From contig NZ_NFJB01000004.1 of assembly GCF_002159645.1 (NCBI RefSeq), positions 1 through 64,000 on the forward strand: a stretch of DNA of 64,000 bases, given 5' to 3'. The notes beneath the pieces were generated by a model. That model did no database searches and had not been told where the DNA came from. It saw nothing but the letters and a program-made list of their open reading frames with translations. Both the position numbers and the translations under genes were made by a program. Positions 53,409 to 62,920 of this stretch are shown in pieces. The DNA comes from Parabacteroides sp. An277. GTDB taxonomy: Bacteria; Bacteroidota; Bacteroidia; Bacteroidales; Tannerellaceae. Numbering within the stretch: position 1 is the first letter of the stretch; the number at the start of each line of letters is the position of its first letter.

Positions 53409-54521
53409 ATGACTAAAAATACAGATAAACAAGCAATTGATAATTTGGCAGATAACTTCAGTGGTTATGCGACACTGCTTCGTAAAATCAAGCAACGGGT
53501 ACTGATAGCCCAACAACGGGCGATTTATGCCGCCAACGAAGAAATGCTCCGAATGTATTGGGATATTGGAGGCATGTTGCAGCAAAGTCAAAAAGCAGAT
53601 GGTTGGGGCAAGAAAACCTTGCAACGCTTGTCCGTGGACTTGAAGAACGATTATTCCGAAATAAAGGGGTTCTCTGTGCGCAATATGCAGTGCATGATAC
53701 AGTTTTTCAACGAATACAATCAAGAACTTACGATGGTGAAAGGTGCTGATTCTTCAATTGCGCAATCAATGATTGCGCAATTAGGCGAATATAATTTTTC
53801 CCTCCCTATCAAGCATTTGGGCTGGACGCATAACCTGATACTCTTACAACAAGTCAAGGATATTCGCGCACGGTATTGGTATATGGTGCAAAGTATTACA
53901 TCGCATTGGAATACACGCTATCTGCAAGAAGCCATCAAACTTGATGACTATGGAAAGCATGGTGCGTTGGCAAACAATTTCACCGCGACCCTGCCTGTTC
54001 CCGAAGCAAACGATGTGAAAGCCATGCTCAAAGACCCGTACATTTTTGATATGCTTACCTTCACAGAGCAATACAATGAGCGTGATGTAGAAATCGGTTT
54101 GGTGAAGCATGTAGAGAAATTCCTCGTGGAAATGGGGGCTGGCTTTGCCTTTATGGGGCGGCAGTACCATATCAATGTGTCAGGAGATGATTACTACATT
54201 GACATATTGATGTACAACACCTTCCTACACCGCTATTTAGTGATAGAGTTGAAAGATACGGAGTTCATGCCGGAATATATCGGTAAACTGAACTTTTATT
54301 GTTCCGCAGTGGACGACATCCTTTGCCGGGAGGGGGATAACCGAACCATCGGACTGCTACTTTGTAAGAGCAAAGACCGTATCAAGGCAGAATATGCCTT
54401 GCGTGATATTCAGAAGCCAATCGGAATCTCTGATTATGAGTTAGGACAAGCCTTGCCAAAAGACTTCCGTGGCAGTTTGCCTACGATTGAGGAAATTGAG
54501 AAAGAGTTGGAATCTCATTAA
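53409..54521 (+). CDS. DUF1016/YhcG-type PD-(D/E)XK nuclease
   Basis: About 370 residues. An N-terminal DUF1016 helical domain (ENF-like start, YWDIGGMLQQSQ, GWGKKTLQRLSVDLKNDY) is followed by a C-terminal nuclease domain with the DDYYIDILMYN and YLVIELKDTEF elements that form the PD-(D/E)XK site. The start at 53409 is set by the promoter, which overlaps the earlier ATG at 53388. Related proteins are frequent in defence islands and beside restriction systems; the target is not known. Confidence 0.85.
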   Translation: MTKNTDKQAIDNLADNFSGYATLLRKIKQRVLIAQQRAIYAANEEMLRMYWDIGGMLQQSQKADGWGKKTLQRLSVDLKNDYSEIKGFSVRNMQCMIQFFNEYNQELTMVKGADSSIAQSMIAQLGEYNFSLPIKHLGWTHNLILLQQVKDIRARYWYMVQSITSHWNTRYLQEAIKLDDYGKHGALANNFTATLPVPEANDVKAMLKDPYIFDMLTFTEQYNERDVEIGLVKHVEKFLVEMGAGFAFMGRQYHINVSGDDYYIDILMYNTFLHRYLVIELKDTEFMPEYIGKLNFYCSAVDDILCREGDNRTIGLLLCKSKDRIKAEYALRDIQKPIGISDYELGQALPKDFRGSLPTIEEIEKELESH

Positions 54522-54589
54522 TTGTAAATAAGATATGTAATACACTTCATTTTTGATAAAATTTAATCATCTTCTAAATCATTACAACT

Positions 54590-55297
54590 ATGGACACTAA
54601 AGCAAATCAACGACTTCCATTATGGTGGATTCTGATACTGGCTCCTCTTGGATATGCAGGCACGAATCTTTTCCATTGGCTTGCTTCGCCTGAAATACAG
54701 GAGCTTACAGGCATAGGGCAATACAGGATATTTTCATTGCTGGTCTATACACTTGCAACTGGAATTGCGGTAATTGTCTATATGGTTCTTCTGAAAAGCC
54801 GGGGAATGACAATGAAGGCTGCAGGTTATCGCAGCAGGCTGACATGGAAAGGAGCAATGGCAGCGGTTATTGCAGTCGTTATCGTATCGTTCATTATCTA
54901 TCCGTTGATAGAAATGGGATTGAGAGCCGCAGGTGTACCAATGTACTGGACAACAGGACAAATCACACCTGTAAGCCAAAATACTCTGCAGGATATGTTG
55001 CTCGGCATACTCATCACGGTTATTCTCGCTCCATTGACAGAAGACACGATATTTAGGGGTTATGTATATCAAGCTTTTGCTCAACGTATGCACAAATGGG
55101 TGGCGATTGCAGGGTCTTCACTGATATTCGCATTACTGCATATCCAGTTCTTCGGACCCGGAATGGCGATATGGATTCTATTTTTCGGAACGGCATCAGC
55201 ATGGCTTTACAGCAGGTTTGACAATATATATCCGAGTTTGCTGTTCCATGCCCTCAACAATCTGTGGGCATATATCATACTGCCGATGATTTTTTAA
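54590..55297 (+). CDS. CPBP-family intramembrane protease
   Basis: 235 residues with about seven membrane segments. The CPBP (Abi/Rce1) motifs are present: TEDTIFRGYVYQ, HIQFFG and HALNNLWAY. The first motif reads ED where the family normally has EE, so the second catalytic acidic residue is Asp, which could weaken or alter activity. CPBP proteins mature peptides or give immunity to bacteriocins. It lies 69 bp after the nuclease gene as second cargo. Confidence 0.85.
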   Translation: MDTKANQRLPLWWILILAPLGYAGTNLFHWLASPEIQELTGIGQYRIFSLLVYTLATGIAVIVYMVLLKSRGMTMKAAGYRSRLTWKGAMAAVIAVVIVSFIIYPLIEMGLRAAGVPMYWTTGQITPVSQNTLQDMLLGILITVILAPLTEDTIFRGYVYQAFAQRMHKWVAIAGSSLIFALLHIQFFGPGMAIWILFFGTASAWLYSRFDNIYPSLLFHALNNLWAYIILPMIF

Positions 55298-55332
55298 TAA
55301 ATCATTTCAACGCAACGAAGGAACGGAAGCGA

Positions 55333-55360
55333 TTCCCAGCTATTACAGGCAATCTGGGAA
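55333..55360. other. Short dyad after the CPBP gene
   Basis: TTCCCAG (55333-55339) and CTGGGAA (55354-55360) form a 7-bp stem, with no T run after it. The rest of 55,298-55,454 holds nothing recognisable. Confidence 0.4.
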
Positions 55361-55454
55361 CTGTGCCGGATACATAATGAACAAAAGACTTACGGAAAAA
55401 TACACGTGAATACAGAGCTATAAACCAAAATAATATGAGGACAAAATAAGAGAA

Positions 55455-55500
55455 GGGAGAACCTGACGGTAATACACCGAAGGATTCTCCCTTTTCTTTT
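55455..55500 (+). terminator. Terminator of the cargo genes
   Basis: GGGAGAACCT and AGGATTCTCCC arms (one bulged base) are followed by TTTTCTTTT. It is the last element-like signal before the next transcription unit. Confidence 0.75.
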
Positions 55501-55585
55501 ACTCTTCAAAAAGCAATAGATATTCTACCTTCCTTTTGCGTTCGATACTCGGAATTATTTTATCTTTTTGCATCGGAAAGAAATA

Positions 55586-55617
55586 TTGAACAATGTAAGC
55601 AAAATATGATATCTTTG
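55586..55617 (+). promoter_or_regulatory. Promoter of repeated leader, copy 1
   Basis: TTG at 55586-55588, 21 nt, TATCTTTG at 55610-55617, followed by GTAGCGG. Copy 2 has the same design at 63742-63771. Confidence 0.6.
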
Positions 55618-55731
55618 TAGCGGGTTAAACTATGAGCTAAAACAGGAGTGGAATATTGGAAACAAATTGCATAGAAAAAAGAAGAAACCGCCTATATTGT
55701 TACCGCAAGTGAGTTAATAATCAATAAAAGC

Positions 55732-55829
55732 GTTAAATCTTCACCCTTTAGAATGTACTATTAAAGATTATGACCATATTTCTGACTTATTACTTGTAAA
55801 CTATTGAGTAATAATCGGCTGTAAATACT
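55732..55829 (+). repeat. 98-bp repeated leader, copy 1
   Basis: Aligns without gaps to 63897-63994; I count 83 identical positions of 98. Both copies lie 115-126 bp downstream of a promoter and end in AAATACT. It contains CTTTAGAATGTAC and ATATTTCTGACTTAT. No protein explains the conservation, since both frames have stops inside. Confidence 0.75.
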
Positions 55830-55955
55830 GACAGAAAAAAGAACTATCATTTTGATTTAACAGGAGCTTTTAGTAACATTATTGAAGAAAGTGAAGCAAT
55901 AGAATATGATGATGACGACGATGAGGATGAATTCGATGATGATGACGATGACTAA
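55815..55955 (+). pseudogene. Remnant of an acidic small protein
   Basis: A frame of 46 codons without any ATG runs into a stop at 55953-55955. It ends in an extreme acidic tail (EYDDDDDEDEFDDDDDD). A stop codon stands immediately upstream, so the start has been lost or initiation is non-standard. In leader copy 2 the same frame meets an ATG at 63995. Confidence 0.4.
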
Positions 55956-55993
55956 CATCTCATTAATCCATAGCCTTTAAGTTTATTAAAGAA

Positions 55994-56026
55994 ACAGGTC
56001 AGGACGCTATATCCTGACCTGTTTTT
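55994..56026 (+). terminator. Terminator used as intron insertion site
   Basis: An 11-bp perfect stem, ACAGGTCAGGA with TCCTGACCTGT, is followed by a T run ending at 56026. The group II intron starts four bases later. Confidence 0.9.
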
Positions 56027-56030
56027 GATG

Positions 56031-57954
56031 GTTCGCCCAGCACGAACATACTCTAACCGGTGCAAGTCCGTAACACGCCCGATAGCGGGAAGTGTATAGC
56101 CAAGAGCAAGGGTGTCCATCGTGAGATGGAATCTGAAGGAAGCTGGCGGCAAACATCTGGCCTGACGTACAGAAACTTGATATAAGGCTAGTGGGCATGG
56201 ATAAGACTACCAAACAAGTCAAAGTCCGATAGCTATACGGAAATGCCCAAAGTAAATCAAGCAGGTATAAGATGGAAAGAGCATGTCCTTAACTGGGGAG
56301 GTCTCATGGACGTGTGGAGGATGGATTTCCGAATCACGGAGTAAAGCCTGCCATGAGAAGTCAGCCGAGGCCATAGTACCCGATATATTTTTTTCTACTC
56401 AACTCGGGGAAGGGCTGAACCATTAGTCAATTGAGCAGTAAATGAAAGTCACTCCATGAAGGGAAGAACGCAGAAAATAACGATGTCAATCGGTAGCCGC
56501 CCTCAAAATGATAGCACGGAATGCGAAAGCTATGAGGGGGTGCAGACTTTCATGGACATGACTGAAAACAACCTCAAGGAAGTGCAATTTGAACGTGGAA
56601 ACCTATTGGAGTTCATCCTCTCGCCGTCGAACCTTAACCTTGCCTACCTGCAAGTTAAGCGGAATCACGGCAGCTGTGGAGTAGACGGATTGTCAACCGA
56701 GGAATTGTGTGATTATCTGAAAGGGCACAAAGATGAACTCGTGGAATCCTTGAAATCGGGCAGCTACCGCCCGAACCCCGTCCGTCGGGTAGAAATCCCG
56801 AAGGGTGGGGTAAGAACCGTCCGCTAGGAATCCCGACCGTAGTGGACAGGTTAATCCAACAAGCCATCAGCCAAATACTGAGTCCCATCTATGAACGCCA
56901 GTTCAGCGACAACAGCTTTGGCTTCCGCCCCCATCGAAGCTGCCACAAGGCATTGAAACGGGCGCAGGAATATATCACCCAAGGCTATACATACTGCGTG
57001 TCCCTTGACCTTGAACGCTTCTTCGACACGGTAAACCACGCCATGCTGATAAGGATACTGTCCCACACCATACGTGACGGACGCGTGATATCGCTTATCC
57101 ACAAGTACCTTACGGCAGGCGTCATGGTCAGACGCAGCTATGAGGAAAGTGTGGAAGGTGTTCCCCAAGGCGGTCCGTTAAGCCCTCTGTTGGCAAACAT
57201 CATGCTTAACGAGCTTGACAATGAACTCACCCGCAGGGGTCACAAGTTTGTCCGCTATGCAGACGACTGCATGATACTAGTCCGTAGCAAGCGTGCTGCA
57301 GAACGTGTCCGTGAGACCATCTCCACTTTTATCGAATCACGGCTTCACCTTAAAGTTAACCGGGAAAAGACAGAAGTGGCCTACGTTGGCGGGGTGAAGT
57401 ATTTGGGTTATTCCTTCTATATGATGAACGGGAAATGCGGTCTGCGCCTGCATCCCCAATCGGTTGCTAAGATGAAAGTGAAACTGAAAGAGCTGACATC
57501 AAGAAGTAATGGTTGGGGTTACGCAAAACTGAAAGACAAGCTGAACCAATTCATCAATGGTTGGATGAACTATTTTAAATTGGCTGATATGCGTAACATC
57601 CTCCAAACAACGGATAAATGGCTTCGTCACAGAATCCGGAGTTATGTCTGGAAGAGTTGGAAGAAAGTCGGCGCAAGGTTCAAGAATCTCGTGAGATGTG
57701 GCATAGACAGGTGGCGAGCTTGGCAATGGGCCAATACTCGTGGTGGATATTGGAACACGGCAGGAAGTCCGATCCTATGCCGAGCCATGAATAACGAGAG
57801 GCTAAAACTTCAAGGCTACCCTTGCCTTGTGGACTTATATGTCAAATTGCATCAGCACTAAGGAACCGCCGTATGCCGAACGGCACGTACGGTGGTGTGA
57901 GAGGTCGGAAAACGAAAGTAGGAAGAAAACTACTTCGTTTTCCTCCTACTCGAT
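56031..57954 (+). mobile_element. Group IIC intron
   Basis: The 5' end near 56031 (GTTCGCCCAG) is followed by intron-like structured sequence (CCGGTGCAAGTCCG) and an internal reverse transcriptase frame. Domain V lies at about 57862-57898 with the stem CCGCCGTATGCC/GGCACGTACGGTGG. Its catalytic triad reads CGC where most classes have AGC, which is diagnostic of class C. Domain VI follows and the intron ends near CTCGAT at 57951-57954. Insertion directly behind a rho-independent terminator is the known habit of class C introns. Ends are accurate to a few bases only. Confidence 0.85.
56456..57861 (+). pseudogene. Group II intron reverse transcriptase/maturase, frameshifted
   Basis: The first part (56456-56827) ends at TAG after IPKGGVRTVR. 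The rest continues in the -1 frame as LGIPTVVDRLIQQAISQ through YADD (RYADDCM), the maturase domain and GGYWNTAGSP near the C terminus. There is no HNH endonuclease domain, as expected for class C. The family motif normally runs GGVR-x-LGIPTV, so about five extra bases (GTCCG or CCGTC near 56818-56824) appear to have been inserted. Without readthrough the intron cannot make its own maturase. Confidence 0.85.
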
Positions 57955-57982
57955 TTAGTTAAGTCCTAATAGTTAGTTTGCT

Positions 57983-58585
57983 TTATTTGCTCTCAGCATT
58001 AGCTATTGATGCACGTACTCTGCTTAATGTTTCCAATGTCATCTGAAGATATGAAGCAATCATTGTCAAAGGTGCTCTTCTAGTTATTTCAGGAAAATGT
58101 TGCTGTAATCTAGCGTATCTGTCATTTGCTGATTCGAAACGTAAATTGTCAGCCTTTAATTGTGATAACATTAATGAATTTTCAAAAAAACTCCGATATA
58201 GATAAGCTATATCACCATTAGCATCAGAAAGTTCTTCCATTATATCACGCGGAATTTCCCATAAAACACTGTTTTCTACAGCATCCATCATAAGATGTGT
58301 TGGCTCTCGGTTAAAATAGCTGTCAATACACCAGACAACATCTTTTTCACATGCTAAATGTTCTATCACATCCTTATCATGCTTTAGGTAGTGCTGTCTA
58401 ATAAATCCCTTTTCTATATAAAATAGGCAATTACAGATATCACCTTCATTTAGAATTATATCACCTTTTTGATATTTCTTAGGCTGAATAATATCTGCAA
58501 AAAGGCGAATATTCTCCAACTTAAGTTTGCGATTAGGGCATGTTTCAGCTATAATCTGTTTTGCAATGTCAAATTGAATACTCAT
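57983..58585 (-). CDS. Crp/Fnr-family transcriptional regulator
   Basis: 200 residues. A cyclic-nucleotide-binding-type beta barrel (KYQKGDIILNEGDICNCLFYIEKGFIR, about 35-120) leads to a long helix and a C-terminal HTH (RAPLTMIASYLQMTLETLSRVRA). It lacks the cysteines of a Fnr iron-sulfur cluster. It begins 9 bp after the SusD stop, as the third gene of a SusC-SusD-Crp operon, so it may regulate that operon. Confidence 0.88.
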   Translation of the reverse strand: MSIQFDIAKQIIAETCPNRKLKLENIRLFADIIQPKKYQKGDIILNEGDICNCLFYIEKGFIRQHYLKHDKDVIEHLACEKDVVWCIDSYFNREPTHLMMDAVENSVLWEIPRDIMEELSDANGDIAYLYRSFFENSLMLSQLKADNLRFESANDRYARLQQHFPEITRRAPLTMIASYLQMTLETLSRVRASIANAESK

Positions 58586-58594
58586 AGGCTAAAG

Positions 58595-60211
58595 TTATTT
58601 ATATCCAACATTTTGTTTCAATTTTGGGTTCAAGTCTATACTTTTTTGTGGAATAGGAAAAACTGTGGTATACCCATTTTTCTCATCAGCCAGTTGGACT
58701 CGCTGATCGTATGATTTGTGATAAACTCCAAAACGCACCATATCTTGTCGTCGCCAGCCTTCCCATACTAACTCCAACAAACGCTCTTTCAATATGTTCT
58801 CAAGCGTAGCTTCTCGATATGGCATACCAACACGACCTCGGACTTCGTTCAACTCCAACGAGCCATCCTCACCATTACGTACCTTTGCCTCGGACTTCAT
58901 CAGGAGAGCATCGGCATAGCGGAATAGCACGATGTCGTTATCCGGTTGTCTACCGTCGGAATGTGAGGTCCTATCAACCTCATATTTTGCCATACGAGCA
59001 CCAGCTGTCTTGACATAGGAGCTTCCCGTAAGATTCAACTTTAGCTCCAATGGGAAATACTCCAACTGCTGTCCATTGTCCATCATTACAGGCTTTCCAT
59101 CAACCTCTACGATGCCGGCATAGAAGTTCTTTTCAAAGCGAGCATCTACATCATCTGTGCCGTATCCGTTGGCTAAGACTGTTGAGATATTGGCACTGGT
59201 ACCATTTTCCGATGAGCCACCCAACGCACCGCCATGGTTGTAGTGTCGTGATCGGAAGAGATACCAGAACTGCGCAGCATAGAGGTTCTTATCCAACGGA
59301 ATGGTGAATATGTTTTCGTTGGAGTTCTCGTTATGCACAGAGAAATTATAGCTATAATCGTCCTCCAACCGATAACCTACCTCGGCAAGTTTATTGCAAT
59401 ATTTGATACAGGTCTGCCAAGCGTTGAGTTTCTCACCATCGACGGTGAAAAATATCTCTTTACCGTTCCGTGGAACGCCATCAGTCCAATTATCATCACA
59501 ATATATCTCGGCATTAAGAGCCAACTTAGCCAAAAGGAAATTAGCTACAGGTGTTGTTATACGACCATAGTAGTTACCCATCTTATTACTACGCTCATTT
59601 GGCAACAACTCGGCAACCTCCTGCAACTCATTCACGATAAAACGGAAAACCTCGCTACGCTCGCTCTGCACAACTTCATCCTGCGGTTGTTCATAGGATG
59701 TTACGATGGGCACTCTGCCATACATATCCATAATGTAGTAGTAGAAAAGTGCTCTCAGAGCTCGCACCTCAGCTTCGTAGGCCACTCTCTGCTCCTCAGA
59801 TAGGTTATGGCTATACTTATCGATGATATGCAGAGATTTGTTCGATAACACAACAACCTTGTAGAGGTATTTCCAAGTATTGTAGAGTGGTAAATCATTA
59901 GGACTCCACTTATGCTGATACATATTCGCCCACAAACCTCCATCGTACCAGTCGCCACCACGAATAGGTATCATGGCTTCGTCTGTAGTAAGTGTGTTAT
60001 AGTCATAAATCCCACGACAGGTCCCCTGTAAACCCTCACTGTCTGCACTGCCACCAATGTAATTGTAGAGCACAGCCACTGCATTAATATATATGTTGTT
60101 GGCATTGTTGTAAATGTCTTCTTCATAAAGTTGATCTCTAGGGTCTTCAGTAAGACAAGAGGTCATCATCGTTGCCAAAGCAACCATCAATATGTTTATA
60201 TATCTTTTCAT
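58595..60211 (-). CDS. SusD/RagB-family lipoprotein
   Basis: 538 residues. The lipobox MTSC puts the lipid at Cys19, followed by LTEDPRDQLYEEDIYNN. The helical SusD fold has a conserved C-terminal stretch (YTTVFPIPQKSIDLNPKLKQN). It lies 12 bp after its SusC partner and 9 bp before the regulator. Ligand unknown. Confidence 0.92.
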   Translation of the reverse strand: MKRYINILMVALATMMTSCLTEDPRDQLYEEDIYNNANNIYINAVAVLYNYIGGSADSEGLQGTCRGIYDYNTLTTDEAMIPIRGGDWYDGGLWANMYQHKWSPNDLPLYNTWKYLYKVVVLSNKSLHIIDKYSHNLSEEQRVAYEAEVRALRALFYYYIMDMYGRVPIVTSYEQPQDEVVQSERSEVFRFIVNELQEVAELLPNERSNKMGNYYGRITTPVANFLLAKLALNAEIYCDDNWTDGVPRNGKEIFFTVDGEKLNAWQTCIKYCNKLAEVGYRLEDDYSYNFSVHNENSNENIFTIPLDKNLYAAQFWYLFRSRHYNHGGALGGSSENGTSANISTVLANGYGTDDVDARFEKNFYAGIVEVDGKPVMMDNGQQLEYFPLELKLNLTGSSYVKTAGARMAKYEVDRTSHSDGRQPDNDIVLFRYADALLMKSEAKVRNGEDGSLELNEVRGRVGMPYREATLENILKERLLELVWEGWRRQDMVRFGVYHKSYDQRVQLADEKNGYTTVFPIPQKSIDLNPKLKQNVGYK

Positions 60212-60223
60212 AACTGTAAGCGG

Positions 60224-62920
60224 TTAGAATTGAATACTAAGACCTAACGAATAGGTACGATATAAAGGATAGGTGCGTTTGTCGTCAATGCCCAAAGTGT
60301 TGCTTACTACATAACTGTTTATCATTGGAGTAAGACCGCTATAGCCTGTGATTGTTGCAAGGTTGCTAATGCCTGCCGAAAGACGCAATGACTTCACAGC
60401 CTTGGATTTCATTGGAATATTGTAGCCTATGGTAATATGTTCAATATTTACATAGTCACCTTTTTCCAACCAATAGTCTGAAACATTCTGATCAATAATA
60501 TTTTTTTCAGGAGCACCCTTCAATACATTGTAGTCAGGGAATATAGACATATTGGTATAAGCCAAGCCCGTGCCATTGAATATCTTATGACCGAAAGCAC
60601 CATTTATCTGCATGGCAATATCAAAGGACTTGTAACGGAAACTGATGTTTGATCCAATAGTTACCTTGGGGGTTGCCTGACCTGCTATATACCTGTCTCC
60701 GCCATCGCTAAAATCAATCTCGCCATCATCATTCAAATCTTCAATATCGTAACTGTAGCCACCAAGTTCATTTTCTTTAAGCCCTTTGCAGTGAGGTAGA
60801 TAGAATACCCCCAATGGCTGACCTACAATCTGATATACTACATTATTATCTCCACCGTTCTGACCTGCACCATAAAGCGAGCCAATCGGAGTAATATCTG
60901 AAGCTGTCATATGCATACCATTATACTCTCCACTAAGCGAAAGTAACTTATTCTTCTGGTAGGACATATTGAAGTTGATATTCATCTCCATATCCTTTCG
61001 TTGAATGGGAACTACCGAGATTCCTAGTTCGACACCCTGGTTAGACATCGAGCCGATATTTGCCATCAGTTTATCGAACGCAAAGGTCGGAACGGGAACA
61101 TCATACTCATAGAGCATATCCGTTGTCTTTGAGTAATATAATTCCGAGGTAAGCATCAACCGATTATCCCATATACCTAAGTCAAAACCGATATTAAATG
61201 TTGAACGAGTCTCCCACTTAAGGTCCGGATTCGTGTTGCGTATACTTCCCATTGTTACGGTAGGTGTACCGTTGATGGATACGATACCATTCTCCTTTAC
61301 GGTATTAAGTGTTGTATAGGATGTTATACCTCCAAGATTTCCTGACCGACCATATCCGGTTCTTAGTTTCAATATTGTTATAAAGTCAGTATCAGAGAGG
61401 AAGCCTTCTTTTTTTACATCCCAACCCAGTGATACTGATGGGAAGAATCCGAAAGTATTGTTATCGCTTACCATTGAAGAGCCATCTCCACGGAGTGCTG
61501 CCGCAATAGAATATCTATCCTTGTAACTATATGTGACACTACCCATTATTGAAGCAAGTGACGGGTCTTCATAGCTACTGCTCGTACCACCGAAAGGACG
61601 CGATGATGTTGCTCCGATGTTATTATAGGAGAAATCATTTGTTGTTATTCCTTTTGCCTGCACCCATAAACCAGTCCTTACCTGTTTAAGATATTCTGCG
61701 CCAACAACAGCATCAAGGTGTGAGTCTCCCCAAGCATTGTTATATGAGAGGGACACATTTGTAAAGTAGTCTTCACCCTTGAACTCTCCACGATAAACAT
61801 TGCCTTGCGCCCACACCCATGTAGGACAAAATTGAGCATTTCCCGTAGATGAATATGAATAAGAGCCGAAAGCCGACAATATCAAATTGTCAAGGATATT
61901 AAATTTCAGCCCCAAATGTGTATTGAAATTCCGTTCTTCGGAGTCATTTTTCTCATAGAGGAGTGCTCCGGGGTGGTTGATGTGTGATGCAGCCGAGTTC
62001 TTCACCCAGTTGCCATTAACATCAGTTCCTGCTGGATATGTAGGATTCTGTGCAGCTGCCGAGTAAAACAGCATTCGTGTATCGAAAATGTCGTGTATCT
62101 TTGACGAGTAGCCATATACACCAAAATCGCCAACTAAGCGACCATCGAAAGCCTTTTGTGTAGCATCAAGTTTTACCACTAAATTTCGGTAATCGTTAAC
62201 TTTGACAATTGTATTATGATCCATAAAACCGAACGATGCTCGATAGTTTGAGTTTTCCGAACCACCGCTAAAAGCCAAGTGATGCTGATGTATCAAGCCC
62301 GTACGAGTAATTACATCGTGAAAATTGGTGTTGTAGCCACCATTATTGTAATCTAATCCAAGTGCCTCTGCTGTAGCTATATACTCCGGGCCGTTGAGCA
62401 TTTGCAGATGTTTATACATTGACTCGAATCCGTAGTTGCCATCATATGATATTTCGAAACCTCGCCCCGTTCCTTTCTTGGTCTTAATCTCAATTACACC
62501 TGAAGCACCACGGGAACCGTACATTGCCGTTTCGGTAGCATTCTTCAAAATAGTGAAACTCTCGATGTCTGCGGGATATATGGTAGATAGCGTAGCGATG
62601 TCAGATGTCACTCCGTCAATAATTACTAACGGGTCATTGCCACCCATAATGGATGTGGTACCACGCACACGGATACTATTCAGCATAGCGAGCCTGTCAG
62701 TCCCATTAGTGGTGACGTTCACACCGGCAGACTGACCACTCAATACATCCAAAGCATTATTCAATGGTCCCTTCTTGATATTCTCGGGCCTGATATGCTC
62801 TAATGATTTAGTCGCCGAAATGGTATCTTGTTTCTCTCTGATATTCTGTACTTGTGCATCAATTTTTTGAGCACTACAGATGAAGAACATTATGACAAGA
62901 CAAAGACCGACTCTTCCCAT
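60224..62920 (-). CDS. SusC-family TonB-dependent transporter lacking the N-terminal domain
   Basis: 898 residues, shorter than the usual 1000 or more. After a signal peptide (MGRVGLCLVIMFFICSAQ, about 1-22) the chain goes almost directly into the plug (NALDVLSGQSAGVNVTTNG; GGNDPLVIIDGVTSD; ILKNATETAMYGSRGASG) and barrel, ending LGLSIQF. The carboxypeptidase-regulatory-like domain that normally precedes the plug is absent. It probably still works with the SusD downstream. Confidence 0.9.
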   Translation of the reverse strand: MGRVGLCLVIMFFICSAQKIDAQVQNIREKQDTISATKSLEHIRPENIKKGPLNNALDVLSGQSAGVNVTTNGTDRLAMLNSIRVRGTTSIMGGNDPLVIIDGVTSDIATLSTIYPADIESFTILKNATETAMYGSRGASGVIEIKTKKGTGRGFEISYDGNYGFESMYKHLQMLNGPEYIATAEALGLDYNNGGYNTNFHDVITRTGLIHQHHLAFSGGSENSNYRASFGFMDHNTIVKVNDYRNLVVKLDATQKAFDGRLVGDFGVYGYSSKIHDIFDTRMLFYSAAAQNPTYPAGTDVNGNWVKNSAASHINHPGALLYEKNDSEERNFNTHLGLKFNILDNLILSAFGSYSYSSTGNAQFCPTWVWAQGNVYRGEFKGEDYFTNVSLSYNNAWGDSHLDAVVGAEYLKQVRTGLWVQAKGITTNDFSYNNIGATSSRPFGGTSSSYEDPSLASIMGSVTYSYKDRYSIAAALRGDGSSMVSDNNTFGFFPSVSLGWDVKKEGFLSDTDFITILKLRTGYGRSGNLGGITSYTTLNTVKENGIVSINGTPTVTMGSIRNTNPDLKWETRSTFNIGFDLGIWDNRLMLTSELYYSKTTDMLYEYDVPVPTFAFDKLMANIGSMSNQGVELGISVVPIQRKDMEMNINFNMSYQKNKLLSLSGEYNGMHMTASDITPIGSLYGAGQNGGDNNVVYQIVGQPLGVFYLPHCKGLKENELGGYSYDIEDLNDDGEIDFSDGGDRYIAGQATPKVTIGSNISFRYKSFDIAMQINGAFGHKIFNGTGLAYTNMSIFPDYNVLKGAPEKNIIDQNVSDYWLEKGDYVNIEHITIGYNIPMKSKAVKSLRLSAGISNLATITGYSGLTPMINSYVVSNTLGIDDKRTYPLYRTYSLGLSIQF

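Noticed and set aside
56800-56850. Programmed frameshift in the intron reverse transcriptase
   Set aside because: No slippery heptamer or pseudoknot is evident, and the junction has extra bases relative to the family motif, which fits a mutation better.
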